Source of the DNA: Zanthoxylum bungeanum
Taxonomy: Eukaryota > Streptophyta > Magnoliopsida > Sapindales > Rutaceae
DNA: 64,000 nt
Reading direction: 5' to 3'
NCBI GenBank assembly: GCA_019454045.1
Contig: SKCR01032772.1
Location: forward strand, 744,001-808,000
Under the pieces are notes generated by a model. The model did not search any database and had not been told where the DNA came from. It saw only the letters and a list, made by a program, of their open reading frames with translations. The position numbers were made by a program, and so were the translations under genes. Shown here in pieces: positions 20,670 through 32,178 of this stretch (position 1 is the first letter of the stretch; each line of letters starts with the position of its first letter).

Positions 20670-23516
20670 AGACTCGGTCACGGTTCCGGTTCGGAACCGG
20701 ACGGTTCCGATTCCAACTGATTCCGTATGGTTCCAACAGGAACCCTACTTTCCCCAACGGCTACTAGCCGTTGGGGAGGGCAGGGAGCCAACGGCTCCCT
20801 ACCCTGATGCAAAAAAAAAAAAAAAAAAAAAAAACTGTTAAGGCTAAAAAAAATTATATATATAGTAAATTCCTAATATATCCCTAATAACGGTAATAAA
20901 ACAGTTTTATTTAGGGGCATTTTTGGTATCAAAAAAATTCTAAAATTCTATAAATATGATTCATTTTTCATTATTTCAACACACCAATTTCTCAACTCTC
21001 TCAATTTCTACAATTCTCTTATTCTCAATCTCAGTTAGTTATTATCATTCTCAATTTTCTTATTCCTCTTACTTATTTCTTTAAAAAAAAAATGGCAAGC
21101 TCATCTGAGAATATAATGTCAAATATGCCAACCCAAGAGAGTGGCCCTAGTGTCGGTGCACAATCACAGAGAAGAGAAGTTAAGGCTCGTTCCTCGGATG
21201 TTTTCAAAATTCATTTTCATTTAGACCGCCAAGACGATGATACTTCAAGAGCAATTTGCAACCATTGTGGGGTTTCCTACAATTTTTCTGGTGGATACGG
21301 CAATATGATCAAGCACCTGGAAAGACATCATGCGGTTGAACTTGGAATTGATACGACGCAAACTCAAATGGCCAGGTACGCATCATCTAGTAGAGGTACG
21401 AATGTTGTAGATTTATTTAAATATTCTAATGCAAAAAATAGAGAAGAATTTACGAAATTAACTTGTATGTCACATCTTTCTTTAAGCTTTGGTGAAAAAC
21501 TCCATTTTACTAATTACGTGCATAATGCTTTAAATCATGTTGCATGTAAAATGACTCGAAACACAACAAAACGTCATATTTTTAAATTATACAAATATGG
21601 TAAAATTATTTTAAATGAAATATTTAAAGAGATTAAAGGTCGTATTTCTATATGTTCTGATATTTGGAGTGACCATTGGCAAACACAGTCATACATGGGT
21701 GTGACTTGTCATTGGATTGATGCATCATTTACCATGCAAAAACGACTTATTGCATTTAGAGTTTTTTATGACCAACATACTGCACAAAATATTTATAGAA
21801 TGATGAAGGTAATTTTTGATGAATATGGTTTAGTAGATAAAATTTTAACAATTTGATTTGATAATGCATCTGCAAATACTGCATCCATAAATGATTTAAA
21901 AGAAATATGTCAACTTTAGGGGTCGGTTTTTTCATATTTGTTGCACATGTCATGTCCTTAACTTATGTGTTCAAGATGGTCTGAAATTATTATCACCTTT
22001 CATTGATCCCATTAAGACGGCACTTAATTATATTTGGTCATATTCTCAAGTTATAAGAGAATGGGCCAAGTTTTGTAAAATAAAAGGTATTAAACCGATT
22101 AAATTTTCAAGAGATGTTCCAACACGTTGGAATTCAACTTATTTTCTTTTATGTCAAGAATTACAATACAAAGATGCATTATGTACTTTTTTTTTTCTCA
22201 ACATGTTCAAAATATCACACTTTTTTCTAGTAAATGGGATATTTGGGGATTTTTTTTAGATATTTTAAAAGTTTTTAATGATGCTACTTTAATTTTTAGC
22301 GGTGTTTATTATCCTACAGCACATTTATTTCTTCTTGAAAGTTTGAATATTGTTGGTACTTTGGATGAACATGTTGAAAGTAACGATCCTAATGATTTTG
22401 TTTTGTTCGAAGTCATTACTGCTATGAAGGTAAAATGGTTGAATTATTTTAGAGAAATTTCCTTACTTTATCTTATTGCTGCTGTTTTTTATCCTAAATT
22501 TAAATTAGAAGGTTTGAATAGTGCTTTACAAGCTTATTATGGTTATTTAGGAATATTAAATGAAATTGATATTACAAGAATAATAGTGAGATTAAAAAAT
22601 GATTTAATTGAGTTATTTAACGATTATATTGTAAGATATAACTTAGGAACATTAAGTGAATCTAGTAGTAGCGAACCGGTCATTCAAACAAGACTTAGTG
22701 CATGGGATCGTTGGTTACTGCAACGAAATAAAAAAACTAGGGATACGACAACTAATAACCCCGAATTAGATAATTATTTATCTACAAATTTCGAGTTTCC
22801 TACTGAAAGTTTAGTTAGTAAAAATTTTAAAATCCTTGAATGGTGGAACCGACATCAAAATATATATCATGTTTTATCAATTATTGCTAAAAAGATATTG
22901 GCAGCACTTATTTCCACTGTTGCGGTTGAGCGAGCCTTCAGCTTGGGAGGCAATATATTGGAATCTAGACGATCTTCATTACATCCAAGCACTCTAGAAG
23001 TAACAGCTTGTGTGAATGATTGGACTCGAGCTGATCTGAGACAACAAGAAGATGCCCCCGATGATTTCGAAGACTTGTTCGATAATGCATCAGCAACAAC
23101 AAGTGCAAGTGGAACCGGAGCTGAAGGATCAACTGATAATGATGATTGATAATTACAAAATTGTAAATTTACAAAGGGGAAATATCTTAAAATTATAATG
23201 GAACTACGTGAGCTTTGATTCCTCTCATCCCTGGAGGATACGTAGACAACTTAAATTTTTTAAAATTTAAGTTCAAGCTCTTCAATTTAATAATTTTATT
23301 TATTAATTAAATTAATGTAATTTATTTTTGAAATTTTAAAAAAAAAAGGTTCGAACCGAACCGGTCGGTTTCGGTTCGGTTCAAGGTTTCGGTTCTACTT
23401 AAGTGTGGAACTGAACCGGAATTAACCGATTCGGTTCTGGTTCCACACTTGTGGAATCGAAAACCGGCTGGTTTGGTTCGGTTTCAAATCGGAATCGAAC
23501 CGCCGGCCAGGTCTGA
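20670..23516 (+). mobile_element. hAT transposon nested in the gypsy (TSD ACGAGGAT)
   Basis: ACGAGGAT is duplicated at 20662-20669 and 23517-23524. Removing the element and one TSD rejoins the gypsy frame as LTDED|AHGMSF, so the insertion site is exact. The termini (AGACTCGG... and ...GGTCTGA) are short, imperfect inverted repeats, and the subterminal regions are rich in GGTTCGG/CCGAACC. A broken transposase gene lies within. Confidence 0.92.
21092..23149 (+). pseudogene. hAT transposase with BED zinc finger and C-terminal dimerisation domain, broken
   Basis: The first part (ATG 21092 to TGA 21856) has a BED-type finger with Cys56, Cys59, His75 and His79/80. It is followed by catalytic-domain sequence such as RISICSDIWSD and MGVTCHWID. 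The second part (in frame from about 22190 to 23149) carries the hAT C-terminal signature ILEWWNRH, YHVLSIIAKKILAALIST and AVERAFSLGGN. Defects are a TGA at 21854, a TAG near 21917 and a frame change in the poly-T run at 22188-22197. It would cut and paste hAT elements from the nucleus; this copy cannot make a full protein. Close family: Ac/Tam3-type plant hAT. Confidence 0.93.
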
Positions 23517-23524
23517 ACGAGGAT

Positions 23525-23997
23525 GCCCATGGGATGAGCTTCCCTCACAACGATGCATTAATAATCAAGGCTGTGATAGGAGGAGCCGAGGTGGAAAAAA
23601 TCCTGGTGGATCCGTGGAGTGCAATTGACATAATCTCTAAGGAAGCCTTGGACGATTTGGGGGTGGAATATGCCACTATGACCCAGGACGAAACACCATT
23701 GTATGGGTTTGGAGGTGCAACTATCGTTCTTTTAGGTAGAATACAACTGGCCATGAAAATCGGGACCACTCCTCACATCCGGACTATCATGATGGACTTT
23801 ATAGTGGTGGATTGTATGAGCAGTTACCGGGTTATTGTGGGCCGACCCTTCATGATGAAAACAAAGGCCGCAATATCATGTTACTATCTGAAGTTGAAAT
23901 TTCCCACCCGAGACAAGATTGGGATAATATGTGGGAGTCAGAAAGCAGGCATGAGTTGTTTCGCTACCGTCTCGAAGTAGACTCTTTGCGTTTGTAG
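23525..23997 (+). pseudogene. Gypsy aspartic protease, degenerate
   Basis: AHGMSFPHNDALIIKAVIGG continues the frame that precedes the hAT insertion. The catalytic loop expected as DSGS reads DPWS within KILVDPWSAIDIIS, and ALDDLGV, PLYGFGG and YRVIVGRPFM follow. The domain layout matches the Tat protease, but the altered loop should be inactive. Confidence 0.85.
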
Positions 23998-24059
23998 AAG
24001 ACAATAAGAAGAGGAAATAGATAGAAGAAGAGGAAATAACAGTCGAATCTCCAAAAGAA

Positions 24060-24989
24060 GTCTGTTGGACGGCAGAATACGAGGAGGCGTTCCTGCAGCT
24101 GAAGTAATACTTGTCTCAACCCCCTCTTTTGGCCAATCCGATCCCAGTGCAGGAGGCCGACAAAGTCCAGAGGCCAGTGTATTATACTAGTAAGGCCTTG
24201 TTGGATGCTGAAACCATATATCCGGCTCAGGAACTGGTAGCTTTGTCCTTAATTACGACAGCCCGAAAGTTGCGACCTTACTTCCAAGCTCATCTCATCG
24301 GGGTCTATTCCGACCACCCTCTAAGACAAATCCTACATAATCCAGAGGTCTCGGGTCGGTTGGTAAAATGGTTGATGGAACTGAGTGAACATGACATATC
24401 TTATCTGCCGATGGCAGCGATAAAAGGGAACACTTTGGCAGATTTTGTAGCCGAGTTCACAGAACCATAGATCTTGGAAGTCTCAGAGACCAAGTGGGAA
24501 TTGTCAGTAGACGGTTCGGTTAGTTCGCAAGGCTGTGGAGCCGGAGTTGTCCTACGGAGCAGCGATAGGGAATATGTGGTATATGCCTTGAGATTCGCCT
24601 TCGAGGCAACGAATAATGAGGCCGAATATGAGGCCATTTTGGCTGGTTTGAGGTTATGCATGGCAGTTTGTGTCCGAGATGTGATTGTAAATAGCGACTC
24701 TCAACCGGCCATCCAACAGTTAAATGGCGAGTTCCAAGCCAGAGAACCAAAAATGATAGCTTATCAGGCCGAAGTAAAGAAGTTGGCCGGGGGAATGGGC
24801 AACGTACAGTTCGAACAAATCGGCCGGGAAAGTAACCATCAGAGAGACTCTTTGGCTCGGCTGGCATCGTCAATCAAGTCAGAGAAGCCTAGAATTATCC
24901 ATCTGGTGTGCCTGCAGGTAAAGAGTGTTGGGGAGCCGGAGATTATGGAAGTAAATGTAGGGGGAGACCTCTTGGATAGATTCAATTAG
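24060..24989 (+). pseudogene. Gypsy RNase H plus second (archaeal-like) RNase H; RT core missing
   Basis: Homology resumes only about 60 bases after the protease at the RT/RNase H junction (WTAEYEEAFLQLK, with a stop before YLSQPPLLANP). It continues through PVYYTSKALLDAE and PAQELVALSL to LADFVAEFTEP at 24470. The second RNase H (24474-24989) reads WELSVDGSVSSQGCGAGVVL, NNEAEYEAILAGL and NSDSQPAIQQLNGE, with the catalytic D, E and D in place, then DSLARLAS. No YxDD palm motif exists anywhere in this element, so the RT fingers/palm segment has been deleted. Confidence 0.9.
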
Positions 24990-24996
24990 GAAGTAC

Positions 24997-26203
24997 TTGG
25001 AGACCGGGGAGACGCCTGAAGACAAGAAGGAGGCAAGGAAGCTAAAGTACCAGAGTTTTAAATTCTGCCTGATTGAAGGAGTCTTATACCGGAGGGGGTA
25101 CACGATGCCACTTTTGAGGTGCCTTACGTCCGAGGAAGCGGAATATGTGCTCAGAGAAATTCATGGATGGATTTATGGGAGTCATGTCGGGGAGCAGTCA
25201 ATTGCATATAAGGCGCTAAGATAGAGATTCTTTTGGCCCACTATGCATCAGAATGGGATGAAGATAGCTCGGAAGTGTGATGGATGCCAAAAAAAATGCA
25301 AACATTCACCATCAACCAGCAGAGCAGTTGACCACTCTGGTCAGTCCCTGGTCGTTCACCCAGTGTGATCTAGACATCATTGGGCCGATGCCATCAGGGC
25401 GAGGTCAGGCCAAGTATGTCATCGTTGTCATTGAATATTTCACCAAGTGGGTAGAAGCTGAGCCCCTGTCCACAATCATGAAGAAGAAGGTAACAGACTT
25501 TGTGATAAAGAATATCGTCTGCAGGTCCGGGATTCCCCGGGCCATTATCACTGATAATGGGAAGTAATTTGATAGCAAAGGTTTCAGGAAGCTCTGTGAA
25601 TATCTCCAGATTGCCTTGAGATTCGCTTCACCTGCTCACCCCAAGTCTAATGGGCAGATCGAGGTAGCCAATAAAATAATCTAGGCAAACCTAAAGGCCA
25701 GGCTCAGATGTTGCAAGGGTCTGTGGGTTGAAGAGCTGCCAGAAGTATTGTGGGCTCATCGGACAACCTACAAGGACTTCATAGGGGAGACTCCGTTTTC
25801 TTTGGCCTACGAGTGTGAAGCATTTATCCCAGCGGAGATCGAAATGACCACCCACAGAGTCCAGCATTTCGAGATCGGGCAAAATGAAGAGCTCATCAGG
25901 AACCACCTCGATCTAATCGAAGAAAAACGGGAGAAGTCAGTTATAAAAGTGGCCATCTACCAACAGAGGATGGCCCGCTTCTACAATAAGAAGGTTCGAA
26001 CTCGGTCTTTCCTTCATTGAGACCTGGTTTTGAGGAAAGTTACTTTGAATTCCCGGAAACCCGAAAAATGCTCGCCGGGTGCCAAATGTGAAAGGCCGTA
26101 CATAGTGGTGGAGAGACCGGGTACCTATCTTTTTGAACAGTTAGACGGTACCCGAGTCAATAAGCCTTGGAATGCCAAAATGTTGAGCAAGTATTTCCAG
26201 TAG
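24997..26203 (+). pseudogene. Gypsy integrase, broken
   Basis: The HHCC zinc-binding part is visible (HGWIYGSHVGE, then CDGCQK near 25278). The catalytic core follows with DIIGPMPSG, FTKWVEAEPL and ITDNGK, where the next codon is TAA, and a later NGQIEVANK. The C-terminal part reads VLRKVTLNSRK and ERPYIVVERPGTY and ends LSKYFQ with TAG at 26201. Several in-frame stops (25222, 25565, 25681) inactivate it. Confidence 0.92.
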
Positions 26204-27327
26204 ATCTCCCTCTTCGGACGACCAGACAAGAATCAAAAATTTATTGTAGAGCCTCTCTTGAAATAACCCGCAAAGAGTTGTAAGAATGGCAGTAGGTCCC
26301 TTGAATATGAATAAGACTTTCTCTTTTGAATTAAAAAAATTGTCCACTTTACTTGTTTATTAATTGAATGCGAAATCTATGTTCAATATTCCTGGGATGT
26401 GCTCGATACGAAGCGGTGTTCGGTAGCTGGGAAGGGCACCAAGCCCGTGGCACGCCAATCCCATGTGTCATTATCAAACCCCCGGGTGGAAGTGTCTCGA
26501 CCTAGCTTCTTTCAACTTTCAGGATCCAGAACGCATCAAGAGATGAAGTACACGTGGGAAAAGCGCAAACCCCTTGTGGCACGGCAATCCCGGGTGTCAT
26601 TATCAAATCCCCGAGGCCGGAGCGTTACTACCCCATTACTCGAATTTTTGAGGAATAGCTCCGGTAAACCAGACCCAGAGAGGTTTCTGCCCCTGCCAGT
26701 TGGCCGGTGAATCCCGTTGAGAACCACCAGACACATGGCATGGGGAGGCCGAATGGCCTTCATGACCCTTGTGACCTCGAGTAAACCGGACCCAAAAAGG
26801 TTTCTTCCCCTGCGAGTTGGCTGGTGAGTCCCGTTGAGAAACACCAGGTGCACAGCGCGGTGAAGGCCCAAGTGCCTCCGTGACTCCTACAACCTTAGGG
26901 ATGACGAACACATGGAGATTTCTTCCCCCGTGAGTTATCTGCCTAACCGCCTCATATCAGGAGAAGCATAGCATTAGAAGATTTTTGCCCCCATAGAGTT
27001 TGCAGACTCCAGACCCGCCCAGCATTAGGAGGTTTCAGCCCCCAATGGTTTTGGCAGCTCACTGATCCATAGCCCGGCTAGCCGGCACGCTGAATTATAA
27101 GGTTCAGAATTGTTGTTTTGGGAGGCACCAGACAGGACGCTGTCTCGGGGCACCCGAGTTTCTATATTTTTGGGTCTGTATGGAGTATATGCTAAGTCAC
27201 CTCCGATGTACTAACCTTGTCTGGTTTCCACTTTTTATTTTTACTGATGACCGGCAAAGGGACGCCTGCGCCGGGATCCACGGAGCCTCGGAGGTTGAAG
27301 TTTTTTCCCTCTCGATTAAGTCTCATT
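26204..27327. repeat. Gypsy 3' noncoding region with long degenerate repeats
   Basis: Two related units start near 26427 and 26551 (common core GGCACGCCAATCCC / GGCACGGCAATCCC, offset 129). A second set near 26682, 26799 and about 26917 shares GGTTTCTGCCCC / GGTTTCTTCCCC, offsets about 117-118. There is no coding potential. Such variable 3' regions are typical of Tat/Ogre elements. Confidence 0.6.
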
Positions 27328-27640
27328 TGTTCCACCGGCTATGGGATGGATTCATTCCGCCGAGACCAATTGTTCCACCAGCTTGGGGCTGAATTTGTTC
27401 CGCCGAAGCTATTTGTTCCACCAACTCGGGGCTGGATTTTTTCCACCGAGGCTATTTATTCCACCAGCTCGGGGCCGGATTCGTTCCACCGAGGCTATGT
27501 GTTCCACCAGCTCGGGGCTTGATTCATTCTGCCGAGGCTATTTGTTCCACCAGCTCGGGGGCAGATTCGTTCTGTCGATGCCATTTGCTCCGCTAGCTCG
27601 GGGTCGGGTTACGTCCCACCGAGTGGATTATTATCAACAC
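27328..27640. repeat. 43-bp tandem array in the gypsy 3' region
   Basis: The motif TGTTCCACC recurs at 27328, 27371, 27414, 27457, 27500, 27543 and 27586, exactly 43 bases apart, with a degenerate eighth unit from 27629. The unit reads roughly TGTTCCACCAGCTCGGGGCT, then GGATTCGTTCCACCGAGGCTA. Length is conserved while bases vary. 43 is not a multiple of three, so it is not protein-coding. Confidence 0.85.
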
Positions 27641-27848
27641 GGGGCTGGGGAATCTTCCTCATGGATGGACATTCGAATCCTCTGTAATCGAGCACATGAA
27701 GATGATAGGAACGACCTGATTAGTAGACCAGACAGGTTTCTCTGTAGCACCTGGAGCCGACCACCTCCTGGCTGATCAGAACGCACCTAACTTTGTAGTT
27801 CATGGTACCAACTCGTACACCCGTTGAAACCGAGAACTATAGGACAGA

Positions 27849-28765
27849 TGTTGATGATGATTTTTGTCGCAAATTATTTGAACAGTTCGGAAATGGCATA
27901 GATGGAATTTCTCGGTTGATGAAGACAAACGTTCTGAGGATATTAGTTACTCATCGGCCAAGCATGGTGTTCGGACCCAGTTTTCCTAGATTTGACTGAC
28001 CAGAGGACACAGTATGAAGCAGATGTCAGAGACCGATCACTTTAGCTCGGTAGGTCGGTTCGGTCCCATCCTTCCTCCTAGATAGGGAGGATGAGCTCGG
28101 ATATTTCGGGTCAGGTCGGAAGTAGTAAGGGTAGTTCGGTTCAACGTTTGGCCGTCCTCATGACACCCAACGTGGGACCGGGACCGTTTGGACTTTTTCC
28201 CCTAATATGAATCACCGTACGAGAGATCTTCATAGGCTGTCATGATGATTGTGAGTATGGAAGTGTATAAAACAGCGTGATGTGAAAGGGAGTCAGATGG
28301 CAGGCTTACTTTCGGCGAGGCAGTTGGGGCAGAGAGCCCGTCAATCAGCGGAAGATCCACGTGGCTGACGTCGTAAAGATATGGGAATAATGTTGTATTT
28401 ATCTTATTATATAAAGGGAGGGTAGTCTCATTTGTATAGGTTGGTTAGCAAAAATTTCAAAAAAAAACACTACTAGTAAAAACAATACAAAGGCAAACAG
28501 CTCGGTGACATTAGACCACCTTTCAAAGCAGGTCGACCGAGCTCGGTTTGATAATAAAAATCAACACTCTACTTTGTTCCCGTGGACGTAGGCTGGACCA
28601 CTCCGCCGAACCACGTAAAACCATTTTGTCGATTTTGTATTTGCTTTGTCTTTTTGCCAAATTTGCTTTTGATCCCCCATAACCAAACAAATTCACGGTT
28701 GGAGGAGGATTGTCCCGGGAGCACTATCCTAATATTGCCTCTGGAACTAAAATCACCTGTCAACA
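27849..28765 (+). repeat. 3' LTR of the 18.5-kb gypsy (full length)
   Basis: It starts TGTTGATGATG, ends GTCAACA, and is followed by TSD GTATA. A TATA box TATATAAAG lies at 28408-28416, with the expected transcription start about 30 bases on. Confidence 0.9.
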
Positions 28766-28920
28766 GTATACTCTAGACAATATAGAATATTTTAATAGCA
28801 TTCCATAGGGTACCTCATCTTAGGAGGTTGTTTACGAACTAGCCGACTCGAGTTTAAGAGGAGAAAGTAAAACTTATGGCTACCTTATGTTTTTACAAGA
28901 AAATGCACATTTTGGACTCG
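28766..28920 (+). pseudogene. DUF1985-like coding fragment, right part
   Basis: Immediately after the gypsy TSD a frame reads YTLDNIEYFNSIP, then a stop where Trp of the usual PWG would be, then GTSS. This continues the 18049-18509 fragment. Similarity fades by about 28920. The gypsy thus landed inside this older sequence. Confidence 0.45.
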
Positions 28921-30587
28921 AACTCAAAACCTGACAACCAAGTCTTAGACATTTTGTTACTAAGCCACACATCTTGAGGGCACAGACAAACAATATGTTA
29001 AAAGGTAAAATGAATAAATATATAAAGGACCATAAAATCAATTAGAAGTACATTAATGATAAGTGTTTGCACCTAAAAAATAATAAGTCCGGCCTAATTA
29101 GAGCAGCATAGGAGCTCATCTCAGAACCTAACAAGAAATTACTATTTTTCAAGTAGGAAAAATAGCAAATTAAGTAGGAAATTATCCTCCGTCAACGTAA
29201 CGTAAATTAAGCAGGAAATTGATACGCACTTGGAGGAAATTGAGAAGAACACAGGAACTAAAGGATGGGCTGAGAAAATTACAAGACAAGCAAAACATGA
29301 GCAGCAAGTTGAGAAGCAATTCCAGGAAGTTATTTTCAGGAGTCATAAAATCCAAAGCATAGCATAGAGGGAAGGGCCTAACACATCAACCAAAAACTCA
29401 ACATGTCAATTTTTACTAGTTATGCTAAGTAGTTAATCTTCTAGTAAAGACTTCCTTTGTAATTGTAGCTTATTCAAATTTCAGTAGAATTCAGTTTCAT
29501 AACTTTTGTAATTTTAGATTTCAATTAAAGTAAAGTTTTCATTTCAGTAACTTTTATTTCTTACTTTTTTTTTAGCATCATCGAAATTCCAATTATCAAT
29601 CCCCTTACAAGTTTTAAAGAACCCATTTTATAATCATTTATTAGAAGTCGGTAATTTAAGCTGAGGATCCGTTACTCGGGCGTGGCTTATGTGATGATAA
29701 TTTGCGTTGCCTCATGATTTATGTATATTTGATTTCTAACTCGTTTACCGTACTATTTTAAAGCTTGGATTTTCGCATCAATTTATGCCAACGGAACCAA
29801 ATGAAGATATTCCCGCATCATGAAGTGGATACGCTAAAGGATGCGGTTTTGGTGGATTTATTTAGGGCAACTTCAATAGTAAATATAATTTTGGTATAAG
29901 ATTTGTATCAAATTTTACATTAAATTATACATTCGTTTCCAATTTATTGTTTCAATCCAATCTATTGTTTCAAATTTTATTCAAAAAAATATTCCTAAAA
30001 ATATTTTATTTTAAATATTTCTTAACATTAATATTTCACCCCTTCACTACATAATACTTACATTTAAATATTTGGCTATTTCGTATTAATTTTAAAGATG
30101 AATTAAATATATTATAATAAATAATTATATTAATTAATAAAATTTTGTATTTATTATTATAAAGTAAAAGCAAATACTACATTAAAAAAATTTTAAAATA
30201 CATATAAATATAAAATTAATTATTCGAATTGAAAATTAATAAATTAAGTTTAAAAATAACTATTTATTTTCATTATTTTAAATAAAACTTATTATTAAAA
30301 TAACATGTGGGATCCAAATAGTAAAAATTTATTTTATTAGATCAAAATACAATTATATAAGAATATAAATGATACAACTTAAAACTAATAGGGATTCAAA
30401 TTAATTTAACAATTTTTTTTTTGACTTAATAAACAATAGCGTGCCACTGTTCACAACGTTAAAATTGAGCATCATTTGGAAGTATGGTTGCCCAAAAACC
30501 CCAATGACATACTCAATAATGTGCCATTGGAGTTTCTGTTAATAAACCCATCGAGGAGGTGATGTTACTTGTTTTGGTCATAGTAAG
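28921..30587. other. Intergenic spacer; possible MITE at about 29866-30545
   Basis: No gene was seen. A very AT-rich block between GGGCAACTTCAATAG (near 29867) and CCATTGGAGTTTCTG (near 30525) has imperfect inverted ends (about 10 of 15 bases) like 'GGGCAACTCCAATGG' MITEs. This is weak evidence. Confidence 0.35.
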
Positions 30588-31177
30588 TGTTGGAAATTAT
30601 TAAGTTAATTATTTGGTATTGTTAAATAACAACAATTAGTAATAATTTCATGTTGAAAATTATTAAGTTAATTATGTGGTGTTGTTAAATAACAACAATT
30701 AGTAATGATTTCATTACTAAGTAAACAAAAAAAGTTGTTAATCAAATAATTAAGTAACAACAAGAGTTGTTAAGTGACAACAATTAGTAAAATGTTAAAT
30801 GAGGAACATATGGTACACCATGATGGTAACATTTTTGGAAGGGTTAGAGAAAGTCATTATGCATCCAAATACATGTGATTACATAGTAATCAATGCATGT
30901 GATTAAATAGTAATCAAGGATTTATAGTAATCCATGCATGTGAGCTAATAGTGACTTGGTTTCCCTCCTATAAATAAGATCATTTGCTTATTGAGTTAAG
31001 CAATCAATTAAGTTTGATTAAGAGGTCTCTACAAGCATAAAAGGTATGCAATTGTGTTGTGGTTAACATAAATTTATTTCAATTAGCAAGTAAATAAATT
31101 TAGGACTAGTAATACATGTATGGTTAGATCCTAAGAGGACGAACATGTAAATATATTAGGGATTATGTTTTCTAACA
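30588..31177 (+). repeat. 5' LTR of the 30.6-kb copia
   Basis: TGTTGG...CTAACA. A TATA box TATAAATA lies at 30969-30976. An internal tandem duplication of about 65 bases (units from about 30592 and 30657, AAATTATTAAGTTAATTAT...) lies in the U3 part and is shared by the 3' LTR. Confidence 0.95.
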
Positions 31178-31190
31178 TTGGTATCAGAGC
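31178..31190 (+). promoter_or_regulatory. Primer-binding site TTGGTATCAGAGC
   Basis: TGGTATCAGAGC is complementary to the 3' end of plant initiator tRNA-Met. It directly abuts the LTR end. Confidence 0.92.
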
Positions 31191-31490
31191 TTAAATGCAT
31201 GTATTCTAGTTGGATTACACAAAAATTGCATGAACATGCATGAAAAATGTTGAAAATGCTTTTGGTTTTTGTTTTTACAAAAATGATTTTCTTCCAACTT
31301 TGGGCCATAATAAATCTCTGTAGAAAATTGATAATCGCATGTTCAAATCTGTTTTGAAAACTAGGTCATGAGATCTTCAATTTGGTATATCATTTGCTTA
31401 ATTTGGATTAAAATTGAGAAAGATATGGACCCTAGAAGTTGGCTAGATGAATCTGTTTTTTCCCAGAAAAACACTCCCAGAAGAGCTGGA

Positions 31491-31816
31491 CTACATGTCA
31501 TCCGGTCTTTAGAGAAGGGGACGACAGGTCGTCCGGATTCTGTACGACATGTCGTACGTTTGCCGCGTTTCAAAACTACATGTCATCCGCTATTTAGAGA
31601 AGAGGACGACAAGTCGTCCGCTTTTACCGTACGACAAGTCGTACGTGTCCCTTAGTCACAGACGACATGTCATCCAGTTATGTACGACAAGTCGTATGCA
31701 TAACACCGAGAAGGACGACATGTCGTCCACAGCATCCAAACCGACAAGTCGGTTCTCCCTGCAAATGACAACCGACATGTCATACAGCCACAGAACTCGC
31801 GGACAACATGTCGTCT
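31491..31816. repeat. Palindrome array in the copia leader (about 85-bp units)
   Basis: Short palindromes recur: GGACGACAGGTCGTCC 31519, GTACGACATGTCGTAC 31542 (perfect), GGACGACAAGTCGTCC 31604, GTACGACAAGTCGTAC 31629, GTACGACAAGTCGTAT 31682, GGACGACATGTCGTCC 31713 (perfect), ACCGACAAGTCGGT 31740 and GGACAACATGTCGTCT 31801. The GGAC and GTAC forms alternate. The preceding CTACATGTCATCCG recurs at 31491 and 31576, and a related copy at about 31662, giving units of about 85-87 bases. It sits between the PBS and the coding region. Confidence 0.8.
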
Positions 31817-32178
31817 GCGCGTGTAACTTGGACGAGGCTGGCCGGCGCGTGAGAGCGCGTGAGAGCGAGTGGGATCCCGTGGCCGACGCGTGACGGCGCT
31901 TGGTGGCGCGTGAGCCACTCCTGTAGCGCGTGGATGGCGCGTGAAAATCTGTGAGGCCCGTATTGGTCATGTCTGTATCGGTTTGCTTCGGTAGTTCTGA
32001 TCCGTCATGGTTAAAAGTCTAATCCTTTGTGCAAAATATTTTAATCGACCACGATAAATTTGTTTTATCATATAAACTTTGTGTTATGAAAATGAATATC
32101 TTTGTGATGTTTATTTTAGTCAATGTAACTTTGCGTTTCATTGTATTGATTTTTCCTTGTATTTGTTGCAGAAAAATC

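Larger units (their letters stand above)
18510..28765 (+). mobile_element. Tat-type Ty3/gypsy retrotransposon, defective, with nested hAT (TSD GTATA)
   Basis: The LTRs at 18510-18909 and 27849-28765 are bounded by GTATA (18505-18509, 28766-28770). Internal order is PBS, gag, protease, RNase H, a second RNase H, integrase and then a long noncoding 3' region with tandem repeats. The second RNase H between pol and integrase is the hallmark of the Tat lineage (established). The RT fingers and palm are absent, the 5' LTR has lost its promoter part, the frame has many stops, and a hAT transposon splits gag-PR. Without the hAT the element is about 7.4 kb. Confidence 0.93.

Noticed and set aside
26399..27775. 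Frames of 90-144 aa in the gypsy 3' region
   Set aside because: They derive from 43-bp and longer noncoding repeats whose lengths are not multiples of three.
31368..31970. Overlapping frames of 70-114 aa in the copia leader
   Set aside because: Open frames arise from the CG-rich palindromes; no domain, and they lie before gag.
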